A stretch of DNA of 64,000 bases from Emiliania huxleyi CCMP1516 (taxonomy: Eukaryota > Haptophyta > Isochrysidales > Noelaerhabdaceae), in assembly GCF_000372725.1 (NCBI RefSeq), contig NW_005201202.1, positions 281,091-345,090 of the forward strand, given 5' to 3'. The position numbers and the translations under genes were made by a program. Positions 21,556 to 31,096 of the stretch are shown piece by piece (positions within the stretch are counted from its first letter, which is position 1; each line of letters starts with the position of its first letter). The notes below the pieces were generated by a model. The model saw only the letters and a list, made by a program, of their open reading frames with translations. It was not told the DNA's origin and did no database searches.

Positions 21556-22133
21556 CGCGCTCCCACGGACAAATGGGGGCCCAGGGTGTGTGATTGAGTG
21601 TGCACTCTCTTCTCGCTCGCTCTTGAGTTCTCTTCCCGCACCGGCGCAATCTTCTTGAGCGCGATCAGCAGCGGGTGGTTCCACGGCGTGATCAGCGCGC
21701 ACACGCCGAGCGGCACGCGGCGAACATAGTTGAGGTGCTTCGCGTCGGAGAAGGGCGGCACCTGCCCTTCCATACCTTGCGCCAGCGCCGCAAAGTGCTC
21801 GAGCCACTCTGGCAGTCGCGCCAGCTGCGCGCGCATCTCACGCACACACCGCCCTGTCTGCCGGCTCTCCGCCTCGGCGAGCCAGCCAATCTCGTCGGTC
21901 AGCAGCTGTGCCGTCTTGAGCAGCACGCGAGCTCGCTGGCGGGGCTGCAGGCCCGACCATCGGCCGTCGGCGAACGCCGCCGCCGCCGCCGCAACCGCCA
22001 CATCCACGTCTGCGGCCTTTGCGGCCGCGACGGTGGTGACCAGCGACTGGTCGAACGGAGAGCGCACTTCGAGCATCTCGTGGCCTCCGACTACCTCGGC
22101 GCCGTCGATGTAGTGCCCGTACGTTGGCTTCAT
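20101..22133 (-). CDS. NAD(P)-dependent aldehyde dehydrogenase
   Basis: Five exons (22133-21642, 21411-21093, 21017-20743, 20665-20482, 20321-20101) total 1491 nt and encode 496 aa, the usual ALDH length. Seen in order: cofactor-binding TPWNHPLLIALKKIAP and NTVVVKPSELAP, LDLTGGTETG, catalytic glutamate in MELGGNAPVLVF, catalytic cysteine in SGQTCIS, EEIFGPCVTLVGF, and GGFGHSGVGRENG near the C-terminus. It oxidises an aldehyde to an acid; the substrate cannot be told from sequence. No targeting peptide is evident, so it is probably cytosolic. Introns are 230 (GT), 75 (GC), 77 (GC) and 160 bp (GT), three of them flanked by direct repeats; the one at 20666-20742 has a repeat of nearly 30 bp. Confidence 0.93.
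20322..20481 (-). mobile_element. Introner-like intron, family B copy in ALDH
   Basis: The splice sites lie in the direct repeat GTGCRCACC. The interior carries the block CGGAGCACTGCGTGAATACA (plus-strand sense, about 20366-20385), shared with introns in the THUMPD3-like gene (near 39440) and the TIP-like gene (near 51027). Confidence 0.7.
21513..21548. repeat. GT microsatellite in ALDH intron 1
   Basis: An uninterrupted (GT)n run in the 230-bp first intron of the aldehyde dehydrogenase gene. Confidence 0.95.
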
Positions 22134-22440
22134 GGGGAGCAGCGGCTGTCTGCTTAGCAGCGAGTCGACTGTCTGCTACAGACCCGCGTATTGGGCCGCA
22201 GCCACACCCGATGGTCCTGTTGGTTTTCAAAAAAATCTCTGTTGTTTGACAGGCCGCGAGTCGGTGGGAAGGTTCTCCCATCCCTCCCTTGGGTTGTCTG
22301 CTTTCTTTCTTTCTTTCTGGGAAGGTATCAGTGAAAAAAAAACGTCACCGCAGTAGGCACAGGACATGTAGTTGTCATGTGACAGCTCGAGAGACACGGG
22401 CCCGAACACGCCATATATCTCACAACAACTCCGACTTGAG
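22134..22440. other. Intergenic between ALDH and RhoGEF
   Basis: Holds the 5' flank of the ALDH gene and the 3' flank of the RhoGEF. CCCATCCCTCCCTTGGGTTG plus a CTTT run (22279-22320) recurs at 45436-45477 and inverted at 3285-3400. Confidence 0.5.
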
Positions 22441-24405
22441 CTAGTCCGGCCCAAGCGACCTCCCAGAGTTGGTCTGGCGCATCTGCTGCACCCCGAGGAG
22501 AGCGTCCGCGTGCGATGCCACAAGAGTCAACGACTCTGACGATGCGTGAGCGGACTGCTTCCTCTCGAGGGACCCGAGCCTCTCCGGCGAATGCGGAAAG
22601 GACAGCGACGCCTCTGACGCCTCCGACGCGGCGCAGTCCGTGTCTGCATCATCGGCGGCAGCCTCGCTCGCCCGCGTCGACGGCCGGGTCGAGCCGACGC
22701 TCTCGCTGTCTCTCCTCCTGCCCCGCTGCGTCTTCAGCCCGGAGAAGGTTCGGGCGAGCGTCGAGGTTGGCCAGGACAGACCGACGGCGGGCTTCTGCGC
22801 GCTCTGGCGCTTGCTCTTCTTGCCAGCACCGCGCCAACTGCTCACCGGCTGAAAGCTCGACGAGGAGTCAAAGCTGGCCTCCTCAGGCGCGGCGTCGGCC
22901 ATCTGCGTCCGCCGCGTCTCAAAGGCCGGGCTGCTTTGGAGCAGCACCAGCGCCCCCTTGGCCTCCACCAGCGAGTCGTACAGCTGCCGCGCCGCGGCCG
23001 CACTGCCGCAGCCGACGTGGACGCTCCCCTCGGCGGCGCGCAGCCAGAACGCCGAGGGTCCCTCGACGGTGGGCGAGGAGTCGTCCCTGGCGGCGGCGGG
23101 GACGGTCGAGCTCCGCCGCGGCAGCGCGCTCGAGCGCTGGAGCGACTCCTCGGCCGCGCCCTCCACCGCCCACTCGAGGACTAGCTCCTCGACCCGGAAC
23201 TGCATCCCGAGCTGCAGGCAGTTCTTATCGCGCCGCTCGGGGCGAGCCAGGAGGAGGAGGTCCGAGAAGAGGAGCAGCTTGTGCTCCTTGGGCGTGCCGC
23301 GCGCGCACGCCTCCCCCGCCCTCGCGCCCGCTCCTCCCCCACGGCTCGTCTTAGGCCTTGAGACTGCCACCTCCGCCTCCAGCACAAAGCGCCGCGATGG
23401 TGTGATGAGGCTGGCACAGGCGCCGCGCAGTCGCTCGTGTACCTCTAGCATCTTGACGCGCGACTCGGCGTCCCGAACCATCTTGTTGACGTTGTCCGCC
23501 ATCCCTCGCACCTTGTCGTTCGCCTGCAAGAGAAGCTCGATGGCGGGGTGGCGCCCGCACTGACCCGTGGCCTTTTTGAGCGCCGCGAGCAAGCCCTCGA
23601 GCAGCAGCGGGTAGCGGCAGAGGCGCTGCACCGGCTTGATTAGGCATGCCGCGAGACGCAGGTCGGCAAATCCGCCCGCCGCGCCGGCCGCACCGCCGTC
23701 CTCGGCCACCTCGGCCTCGAGCCGCCGGATCGTGGTGGCGAGGGTGCCGCCTTGGTCCGCCGTCAGCTTTGTCAGCCGCTCGAGCGCGGCGAAATAGCCC
23801 GAGCAATAGATGGCGTACGAGCGCAGGAAGGGCACGATGGTGAGGAATGCTCGTGCAACCGCCGCGACCGATTCCAACAAGCACGCGTCGCTCGTGGTGG
23901 CAAGGGCGCCCTGCAGCTGCTGCAGCAGCGCCTCGTTCACGCCGAGGATGATCTCGCACTTGCCAAAGATGACAGGCACGTCATCGCCGAGGAGCGGCTG
24001 TAGGGGTCGCATGTAGCGGTCGACCAGCGTCCGGAGGGCGATGCAGTACGCGCGCTCCGTCTCGAGGATCTCGCGGAGCGCGGCGTCCACCTTTGGCGCT
24101 GCGTCCTTGGTGAGCGTCTCCAGAGCCGGAGCCGAGCTCGACTGCGGCTCTGGCTGATCGCGCTCGTCCGACGCCGCACTGTGCTCGTCGCCGCGAGAGC
24201 TTGTCCGGGGAACCGTCTTCCGAATCTCGGCCACCATTCCCACCACGCGCTGCTGCATCTCACCCGTCGGGAGTGAGGCGTCGGGCAGAGGTGTTGGTGG
24301 CGCTGGCTTGGACCGCGGAGTGATGGCCAGCGGCCGCTCGGCGTCGCGAACGCTTCCTTCGCCAGCGGTATCGTCGTCGACAGGGCGACTGCTGGAGCAG
24401 CCCAT
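22441..24405 (-). CDS. Rho guanine nucleotide exchange factor (DH-PH), probably N-acylated
   Basis: Intronless, 654 aa from the ATG at 24405. That start gives MGCSSSRPVDDD, a consensus for N-myristoylation with an adjacent palmitoylatable Cys; the upstream Met at 24546 would hide it. The DH domain begins at about residue 90 (ALREILETERAYCIALRTLV; CIIL-type helix) and includes LIKPVQRLCRYPLLLEGLL, the diagnostic CR3 helix. A PH-like region follows (HKLLLFSDLLLLARPE). The C-terminal 150 residues are Ser-rich and low-complexity. DH-PH proteins load GTP on Rho/Rac GTPases at membranes to control actin. The single exon contrasts with its intron-rich neighbour. Confidence 0.9.
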   Translation of the reverse strand: MGCSSSRPVDDDTAGEGSVRDAERPLAITPRSKPAPPTPLPDASLPTGEMQQRVVGMVAEIRKTVPRTSSRGDEHSAASDERDQPEPQSSSAPALETLTKDAAPKVDAALREILETERAYCIALRTLVDRYMRPLQPLLGDDVPVIFGKCEIILGVNEALLQQLQGALATTSDACLLESVAAVARAFLTIVPFLRSYAIYCSGYFAALERLTKLTADQGGTLATTIRRLEAEVAEDGGAAGAAGGFADLRLAACLIKPVQRLCRYPLLLEGLLAALKKATGQCGRHPAIELLLQANDKVRGMADNVNKMVRDAESRVKMLEVHERLRGACASLITPSRRFVLEAEVAVSRPKTSRGGGAGARAGEACARGTPKEHKLLLFSDLLLLARPERRDKNCLQLGMQFRVEELVLEWAVEGAAEESLQRSSALPRRSSTVPAAARDDSSPTVEGPSAFWLRAAEGSVHVGCGSAAAARQLYDSLVEAKGALVLLQSSPAFETRRTQMADAAPEEASFDSSSSFQPVSSWRGAGKKSKRQSAQKPAVGLSWPTSTLARTFSGLKTQRGRRRDSESVGSTRPSTRASEAAADDADTDCAASEASEASLSFPHSPERLGSLERKQSAHASSESLTLVASHADALLGVQQMRQTNSGRSLGPD

Positions 24406-24758
24406 TGCTTGTGGAAGGCGAGCGAGGCGTCTCGCAGCTGGATGGGTCCCTTGCCACGTGTCACCATCGATGGATACGCCGTCCCTGCCACCATGCCGCT
24501 CTCCCCACTCACATAAACGCACAACCCCGGGCCCGAAATCGCACACAGACAGTCAGACATGCAACACGGGGTCCCAGGGCAACATCATAGGAATTCCTAC
24601 TCACTAATAACTACCCCACGTGAGCTTGCCGCTCGACGCCGCGGTGAGTAGTTCAGGTAATGTGGCGGTTAGAGAGAGTGTGAGAGAGAGTAGCTAGTAA
24701 TCTTCATAGACTTGCGAACAGACCCAATAGGGCAAGGAGCACGAACCCTGCAGAAAAG
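24406..24758. promoter_or_regulatory. Divergent promoter region
   Basis: Lies between the leftward RhoGEF start (24405) and a rightward gene (24759). GAGAGAGTGTGAGAGAGAG at 24672-24690 and the palindrome GGAATTCC (24590-24597) are visible. No TATA box is clear. Assigned by position only. Confidence 0.4.
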
Positions 24759-25839
24759 ATGCGCGGCTTCGCTTGCCTGCTCCTGGTGATCGAGAGCGGC
24801 GCGCTATCGCTCAGTACGAATTCGGCGCCGTCACGGGTGTGTCCGGCGGCGCGTGCTGCGCTCTCGCCTCTTCCTCCAGCCGTGCTCTTACCACGGCTCC
24901 GCCCGGCGCGCGTGCTGGCGCCGCCGATGGCGTGCATGAAGCGTGCCGACCTGCCGTCGGAGGAGGAGATTTCGGCGGTGCAGTGGCTTGGCGGCGCGGG
25001 AGGCGGCCTCGTCTGGAGCAAGCTCTTTGGAGGCTCCCTGCTCTTTGGTGTGCTGGTGCGCCTCCGCCCTCGCTGCCACTCCCTCACCGCCTCTCCCTCA
25101 CCGCCTCTCCCTGACCGCCCGCCCGTCTGCCTTCGCGCCCACGGCAGGCGGGTGTGCTGGCGGCGCGGGCGGTGGCGCACTCGCACTCAAAGGCGGGCAC
25201 GTACCTGCGTGAGGCGGGATGGCTGGCGTACGAGCGGTACCGCGTCGCCAGGCGGCTCGCCGTCGACGCGTGGGGCTGGGCGGGCAGCGAGGCGCGCCAG
25301 GTGGGCGTGCCGCCGCCGCGCGAGCTGCAGCGCATGGCTGTTGAGCTGCTGCGCCGTGCGGTCACCGAGCTGCGGGCACTCTACAAACGGCCACACGCAG
25401 ACCTCCCCACAACACACGCGCCCACCACAGGTCTGGGAGGCGTCCCCGTAGGCACTGGACGCGCGGTCGCGCGCGAGCGAACGCTTGCTCGAGCGCCTCG
25501 CCCCGGTGCGGCAGCGGCTCGCCGCCGTGTCGGCGCGCGGGCTCGAGCTGTGGCGCGCCTCGCCTCTGCCGGCCGCGTGGTGAGAACAGAATTTAGATGC
25601 GCACGCACACGGCAGGGAGGCGGTCGTCTCGTGCGGGGGCAGCCGAGATGCAGCCACCGAGGTGTGTGGCCGCGAGGCGTGGCCGAGATGTGGCCGCTTG
25701 CGCTGCCATTCGCTCCACCCTCTGCGCTTCGCCCCGCAGGCAGCAGAGCGGCGTGCCCGATTCGGTGCGCCGCTTCAGGCAGCGCGTGCACGAGCGGCGG
25801 GAGGAGGAGGTCCGCCGCCAGAGCAGCGGCGGCTTCTGA
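24759..25839 (+). CDS. Unrecognised 250-aa protein, possibly plastid-targeted
   Basis: Four exons (24759-25055, 25148-25375, 25452-25579, 25740-25839) total 753 nt in frame. The N-terminus has a hydrophobic signal-like start (MRGFACLLLVIESGALSLST) followed by a Ser/Ala/Arg/Pro-rich stretch without acids, as in bipartite plastid-targeting sequences of algae with secondary plastids. One membrane segment, GGSLLFGVLAGVLAARAV, spans the first splice. The rest is Arg/Ala-rich helix (EAGWLAYERYRVARRLAVDA; RRFRQRVHERREEEVRRQ). No family recognised. Donors are GT, GC, GT; the second intron (25376-25451) lies in a GGCACT direct repeat. Targeting is an inference. Confidence 0.6.
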
Positions 25840-27013
25840 CCTGCGAGCGAGCTGGACATCCGCTCCTCTTCTCGCCCCTCTACCGCATTTGGCCGTGGGC
25901 CGCGCGGGGCTCTGAGCAAAGGGCTCACGCGGCCCTTCGTCGCGGTATGCCTCGTGGGAGAGCGCAGTGGGCTGCTTGCCGTTTTTCGAGGAGCGGGCGC
26001 AACCCCGTTTCGGGGCGCAGTAGAGAGGCTTCTTGCTCTTGCTGTCTCCATAGAGCCATTCCTTCTCTTTCGCCTTTGCTGCCTGTCGGTGAGTCTGCGT
26101 GGCGACCTCTTAGCGAGTGCATGTGCATGGGTAGGCTCCGAGCTGCGACAGCCGGATTGTACTCTTTCTCGTTCATAGAGCTCTGGATCAATCAACACGG
26201 TGACACAACAGACTACGCTTGCGTATAATGCGGCGATAAAACGCGCGCGGACGCCCGCCGGAGACCGCTGTGTGTGTGTGTGCGTATACGGTATAGAGCG
26301 CTCTCTTGCGGCATTGGTGTGCTTTCCGACCCAGACACGCTTCATGTCCGCGTTTGAATCAACACTCCACCTGTGCTCTGAAAGTGCTCTGATAGTGTGC
26401 CATGGGCAGTGCATTGGACAAGCATACGAGGGGGGGGGGGGGGGGCGGAATGGACTCTGAGTCTCTCACTCCTGGACAATATTTGACAAGCAATCGGTAT
26501 CAGCCAACTGCAATGCTGGAGGTTGGCGCGGCGTTGCACTCGCACGCTCAGCGGTGCTCTTTGCGTGTGGTGCCGAAGCTCACCCAGCTGCAGCGACGGC
26601 GGTCGTCAGGCGAAGTGGTCGGCGAAGGAAAGGGAGTTTTTGCCGCTTGCGAGTTGAGGAAGGCATCGGCTAGCTTGTCGGCGGAGCATTTCCGCCGGAC
26701 CGACACCTGGTACCCATCCTGGTCGTTAAAAAGGCGATCGGGCAGCCCGTCGAGCAAAGATGGCATCGCAGCTGGCTCGAGAGGCGGCTCGCGGGCTGGG
26801 TGCTTGTGCTCGTTATTTGGCAGTCGCTTCGCTGGGCCGCGTCGAATTCTTTTTCATTTACACTTGCGCATGCATGCATCGGTACCAAACCACACCCGGC
26901 ACACGCGCGAGGCGGTGGGAAGAACCCCTCGCGCGCTCGCTCGTGTTGATATATCTCTCTACAACGCGCCGTTGAACTCGCAGGGAAGAGCAGGTGGGCG
27001 CCATGGAAGGTGG
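25840..27013. other. Intergenic
   Basis: No gene is supported. Features are a GTGTGTGTGTGCG run (26270-26283), a 15-base G run (26430-26445), and GAATTCTTTTTC at 26844-26855. Long plus-strand frames extending into 27-27.8 kb are antisense to the leftward gene. Confidence 0.4.
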
Positions 27014-27790
27014 TCAGAGCCTCCAGGTGCGGCGGAGAGTGAGCGCCGGAACCTCGCCGGCCTCCGCGCCGGAGCCCGACAGGCCCGCCCACGGCGCCCG
27101 CCGCGCCAGAGGGAGCGTGGCCACCGCCTGCCAGTCCGCCCCCTTGTCGACGCGAGCGTCCGAGTAGGTGAGGCGGAGCAGCCGCTTCGCGCCGACGAGC
27201 CTCGCCTGCAGGCCGCGGCCCTCCATCACGTGGCGCATCCCGACCTCGCACGTCACGCCCGCTGGCGTGCGGTCGACCTGCAGCGAGATGGGGCAGCGCC
27301 GGAAGAGGTTGCCGCGGCCGACCTTGAGGCGGAGCGTGTTCTTCTGCGGCAGCCACATCGGCTGGCAGTTCACCGGCCCAAGGCAGACGAAGCTCGACAG
27401 TTCCTTCAGGCTAACGGCGTCCCTTTTGAAGCCCTCGGCGAGCGGCGCGGCGTGGACGCCCTCGCCCATCAGCAGCGCGCGGCCAAGCGGCAGGGAGAGG
27501 CGGAGGCGCGAGATGCGAGTGCTGCGGTCGTGCGAGAGCGGGTGCTCGGCCGTCAGGTCGTAGCTGACGCCGGCGGCAACGCCCGACGCCGAGACGGCCG
27601 ACACCCAGTTGGGAGCCTCGACGCCCTTTTCGAGCGGCAATTCGTAGTCGACTCTGAGGTTAACGTAGTCGGAGGCCCGCTCCCAGGTCGCGCGGCCGCC
27701 AAAGGCTCCGGGGTTGTCGCCAAGAAGGTTGGAGGTCGTCAGCTCGAACCGCTTTGCCGCGAAGCCGGGGCTCAGCTGGTGGTCCTTCAT
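27014..27790 (-). CDS. Beta-rich 258-aa protein, possible outer-membrane barrel
   Basis: Intronless. Alternating hydrophobic/polar strands such as DYVNLRVDYELPL, RISRLRLSLPLG, NTLRLKVGRG and RLLRLTYSDARV recur about every 15-25 residues, and the chain ends with aromatic-containing TLRRTWRL. There is no signal peptide or transmembrane helix. This resembles organelle outer-membrane barrels (plastid OEP or mitochondrial porin type), but no family motif was recognised. It is divergently arranged with PNO1 across 270 bp. Confidence 0.5.
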   Translation of the reverse strand: MKDHQLSPGFAAKRFELTTSNLLGDNPGAFGGRATWERASDYVNLRVDYELPLEKGVEAPNWVSAVSASGVAAGVSYDLTAEHPLSHDRSTRISRLRLSLPLGRALLMGEGVHAAPLAEGFKRDAVSLKELSSFVCLGPVNCQPMWLPQKNTLRLKVGRGNLFRRCPISLQVDRTPAGVTCEVGMRHVMEGRGLQARLVGAKRLLRLTYSDARVDKGADWQAVATLPLARRAPWAGLSGSGAEAGEVPALTLRRTWRL

Positions 27791-28060
27791 TCGGTCGGTT
27801 GACGAGCGCTGCTTGGTTCTGCTGTGCAGCTGTGAGCGCTGTCAGAGCGGTGTTTCGAGCCTTTGACGTCGCCCAATCACTCCCCACGTGAGAGCTTTTC
27901 CCCCTCCTTTTTTTTTGCCGCTCTCACGTCGCAGATCACTCCCATCCACGCGAGGAACCCACACAGCGCCTCCTCCATATCAGAACGCCCCTCATCAAGC
28001 TCAAAAGAATTCTGCAGCCAGGCCGGCACGACGTCGCCGCTCGCCTCTCCGCCTCTCTCC
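27791..28060. promoter_or_regulatory. Bidirectional promoter of PNO1 and the beta-rich gene
   Basis: Two start codons face away from each other 270 bp apart. The segment contains a T run (27908-27916) and AAAAGAATTCTGC (28003-28015), a copy of the AGAATTCT motif seen near several start codons. Regulatory role inferred from position. Confidence 0.45.
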
Positions 28061-28795
28061 ATGTCCGCCTCATCCTCCAGCATGCCCTCGTCGTCCTTGA
28101 GGGACCCGCGGGCCGACGCGGCTGCGATGTCCGACGACGAGGACGAGGTCGCAGCGCAGGGCGGCAAGCGGCAGCGCGGGCGCGACGGCGCCGCTGTCGA
28201 GGCGCCGCCGCAGTTTGAGCCGCTGAGCGCGCAGGAGGCTGCGGGCGGCAAGTCGGAGTTTCGGCGCGTCTCGGTGCCGCCGCACCGGTACACGCCGCTG
28301 AAGAAGGACTGGATGCAGCTCTACACGCCCATCGTCGAGCAGCTCAAGCTCGACGTGCGCATGAACCCGCGCAAGCGCTGCGTCGAGCTCAAGACGTCGC
28401 AGCACACGGCCGACATCGACGTGCTGCAGAAGGCGGCCGACTTTCTGCGCGCGTACATGCTCGGCTTCGCGGCGGCGGACGCGGTCGCCATCCTGCGCGT
28501 CGAGGACCTGTACGTCGAGTCGTTTTCGGTGACCGACGTCAAGATGCTCAAGGGTGACCATCTGGCGCGAGCGATCGGGCGGGTGGCGGGCAAGGACGGC
28601 AAGGCCAAGTTCGCCATCGAGAACGCGACGCGCACGCGCATCGTCCTCGCGGAGAACAAGGTGCACATCCTCGGCTCCTTTGCGCGCATCAAGGTGGCGC
28701 GCGACGCCGTCTGCAACCTCATCCTCGGCTCACCAATCTCAAAAGTGCAGACGAACCTGCGAACCGTCTCGAGCCGGCTATCGCAGCGCATGTAG
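28061..28795 (+). CDS. PNO1: KH-domain ribosome assembly factor PNO1 (Dim2/Rrp20)
   Basis: Intronless, 244 aa, close to the family's usual 220-275. The N-terminus is acidic/low-complexity (MSDDEDEVAAQGGKRQRGRD). The conserved core starts at VSVPPHRYTPLKKDWMQLYT; a first degenerate KH unit follows (IVEQLKLDVRMNPRKRCVEL), then LRVEDLYVESFSVTDVKMLK and the second KH unit (GDHLARAIGRVAGKDGKAKF, TRIVLAENKVHILGSF), ending LILGSPISKVQTNLRTVSSR. PNO1 binds the 3' end of 18S precursor rRNA with NOB1 during 40S maturation in nucleolus and cytoplasm. The ATG at 28061 is preferred; an internal Met at 28127 is possible. Confidence 0.96.
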   Translation: MSASSSSMPSSSLRDPRADAAAMSDDEDEVAAQGGKRQRGRDGAAVEAPPQFEPLSAQEAAGGKSEFRRVSVPPHRYTPLKKDWMQLYTPIVEQLKLDVRMNPRKRCVELKTSQHTADIDVLQKAADFLRAYMLGFAAADAVAILRVEDLYVESFSVTDVKMLKGDHLARAIGRVAGKDGKAKFAIENATRTRIVLAENKVHILGSFARIKVARDAVCNLILGSPISKVQTNLRTVSSRLSQRM

Positions 28796-31096
28796 CTACC
28801 GCGGGGCCGAATGGGCGAGGTACCAAGTGATGTATATGGTGGTGAGCAGCGAGGCCACACTTCCGCCTTGTGGTTGTACGCTCGAGGGGGCGAGACGAGT
28901 CTGGGTGTCAGAGAGCGCGCGCGTATGCATGTAGATGTGTAGGCCTCTGGCCACTACACGGCCGGAGCCGCGTCCTCGGTCTGTGGTCATGATCGAAAAA
29001 GAGGTGCGCGTGGCGCGTGGCGGGGGCGTGCCCGCGCGGCCGCGGTGCGCGCGAGACCGAGAGGGTGTCCGCGGGACCGCGCGGGCGCGCGCCGCGCGAG
29101 AGAGCGAAAAAGAGAGAGAGCAGAGACGAGTCAGAGCGGAGCGGAGTGAGAGACCCCGACCGCGCGAGACCGCGCCGCGTGACCACAAAAAGTCCACGTG
29201 ACTCGTGACGATGTGCACCGTTTCATCGACCGCACGAGGATCACGACCACATGGGTGCGCACAGCCACAGGGCTCGTAACCCCTTCTCGTTCTCGGGCGA
29301 GAGGGGCCCGGGGCCACACGCACAGCACACGCACCGCCAACGCAAGTGGACAGCGCGAGAGCGCGACAAGGATGTGTGTATGTGACTGGTGTGTGATGTA
29401 ATAAATAAATAAAACGGACACCTCTACTAGGGGAGATGGGTAAAAAGGAACAGGTCCCCGCCCGTGCGATCTTTGTGCAGGCTTCTTTGTTGATGTATGT
29501 AAGAGCCGGATGCTTAGGCCGGATGAAGAATACCGCAGATCGGACCGGCGCCGATCGAGAGTTAACAGCGGCAAAACAGCGGCAACAAAACTAAATCACA
29601 GAGTGTGGGGGGGCCAGCTAGGTAGGGGGCCAGAGGGGGGGCCCGCCGGCTGAGAATTCTTTTCGCTTGTGTTACGTGCCAGTCCACGCCCCCCCCCTTG
29701 CCGTGTCAGTGTGCACACAGAGAGGCTTAAATTCTAAGAATTCTTTTCCTGCCAGTGCTGTGAGAGAGGCTTGTACTTGGAGCACTTGGGGAGTGCAGTC
29801 ATTAACCTCACACCCAGGGCCGGGGTGCGGGGAGCTAAGAAGCGCACCCAGGAGCGCTCCAGCGCGGGCCTGGGCCCCCTGGCTTTAAAGGGTGGGCCCT
29901 GGGGCGCCTGCGGCTTAAACGGCTTAAAACCTGCCCGGGCAGGTTTTAAGAGCTGCTGGGCCGCCGCGATTCCTTAAACGGTCTTCGCCCTTTTACGTAC
30001 ACATTTCGAGCGAGTGAAAACCAACTCCTGAGCACGGCGCCGCAGGCGCCTGTTGATAGGTCCAGGTGATAGCCCTGGATGGGCAATGCATTCGCCTACT
30101 TGGGCCTCAGATCGCCCGACCGCGTCCCGGTGCTCTGTGGTCGGATTTGTGACGCCGCCGCACCGCGCCGCGGCCGGGGGCCCGCCGGAGGACGAGGATG
30201 GCCGTGACGGACCGGGACGAGCTCTGGGAGGTTCAGTGTCAGTGAGTATATTGAAGAGACTGACCATGTGCACAATATCTTGACTGAGAGCTAAGCCAGG
30301 GGAGGCGATGCCGGGGCCGTACAGCAGCTTAATGGTGCTTCGCCGGCGTAGAAGCGGCCGCGGAGGGCTCCGGGTGCCTGAAAAAGACGAGTTACGTGGG
30401 CTGTGGGAGAGTTACTGTCGACTCAAACGACACTGTGGCGTGATCCTCTCATATATGGCTAAATAATTGACCGAGCCGTTTTAAAGTTCCACCGCTACGA
30501 CTGGAGATATATCGAGATTTGGTCACCATGTCCATGACCCTTATGACGCGAAAGGGTTAAACGCTTAAAAGGTGCGGGAGAGCTCCCGAGGTCGATGGTC
30601 CGGGAGGCTCCCCCGGTAGACGCCGGAGGCCGGGAAGCTGGCTACAGTCAGCTAGCACGCGTCCCCTGCGAGTATGGCTCCTGCCAGTGCACCAGACTTA
30701 CAGATGTGTCTTCAGAGGCGGGTTTGTGCCTAATTTTTGCAGTAACCAGTATTGGAGAAACGGCGACAAATGCCGGTGAGGCCGATTTTCTTAAACGGTC
30801 TTAAAAGAGGGACCCCCCGCGCCTGCAATCTCTTAAATGGCAATTTAAGCCCCCAAACCTCCTCATTTCTTAAAAGCTCTTTAAAAAATCCGGCCCTCAG
30901 AACCCTAGGGGTCCCCTAAGCGCTAAGGCGCGGGCCGGATGGGGTTGCGGGCTAGAGAGCCCAAGCCCTGGGGGGGCCGGGGTGCGCGTTCGCAGGCATG
31001 CATTTTACGAATTATTTTTCGCCAGTCTCGTGCCTAGTGTCGTAGAGTTGCCTGGCAAAGGTTCGATTCTAGAATTTTTTTGTCGGCGCGCCTCAT
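28796..31096. other. Long intergenic region
   Basis: No gene supported. Contents: an Arg/Gly-rich frame at 28935-29208 of no clear meaning, AATAAATAAATAAA (29400-29413, a possible polyadenylation signal), two AAGAATTCTTTTC motifs (29652-29663, 29737-29748), a perfect 28-bp palindrome (29923-29950), several TTAAACGGTCTT / CTTAAAACC boxes and a promoter-proximal T-rich segment before 31097. Confidence 0.45.
29923..29950. repeat. Perfect 28-bp palindrome
   Basis: Two 14-base arms, CTTAAAACCTGCCC and its exact complement, abut with no spacer. Related CTTAAACGG boxes lie just upstream (29912) and at 29970 and 30788. Confidence 0.9.

Noticed and set aside
22260-22330. CCCTCCCTTGGG + CTTT box as a promoter element
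   Set aside because: It also occurs at 45436 and inverted at 3285-3400 in different positions relative to genes, so it looks like a short dispersed repeat.
26402-27802. 466-aa rightward ORF
   Set aside because: Antisense of the beta-rich 27014-27790 gene; its translation is Arg/Ala/Glu-rich shadow sequence.
28935-29208. Small Arg/Gly-rich ORFs
   Set aside because: Low-complexity, no conserved start or domain, in all three plus frames.
31040-31080. GGTTCGATTC followed by a T run, resembling a tRNA 3' end and Pol III terminator
   Set aside because: No acceptor, D or anticodon stems can be formed upstream.
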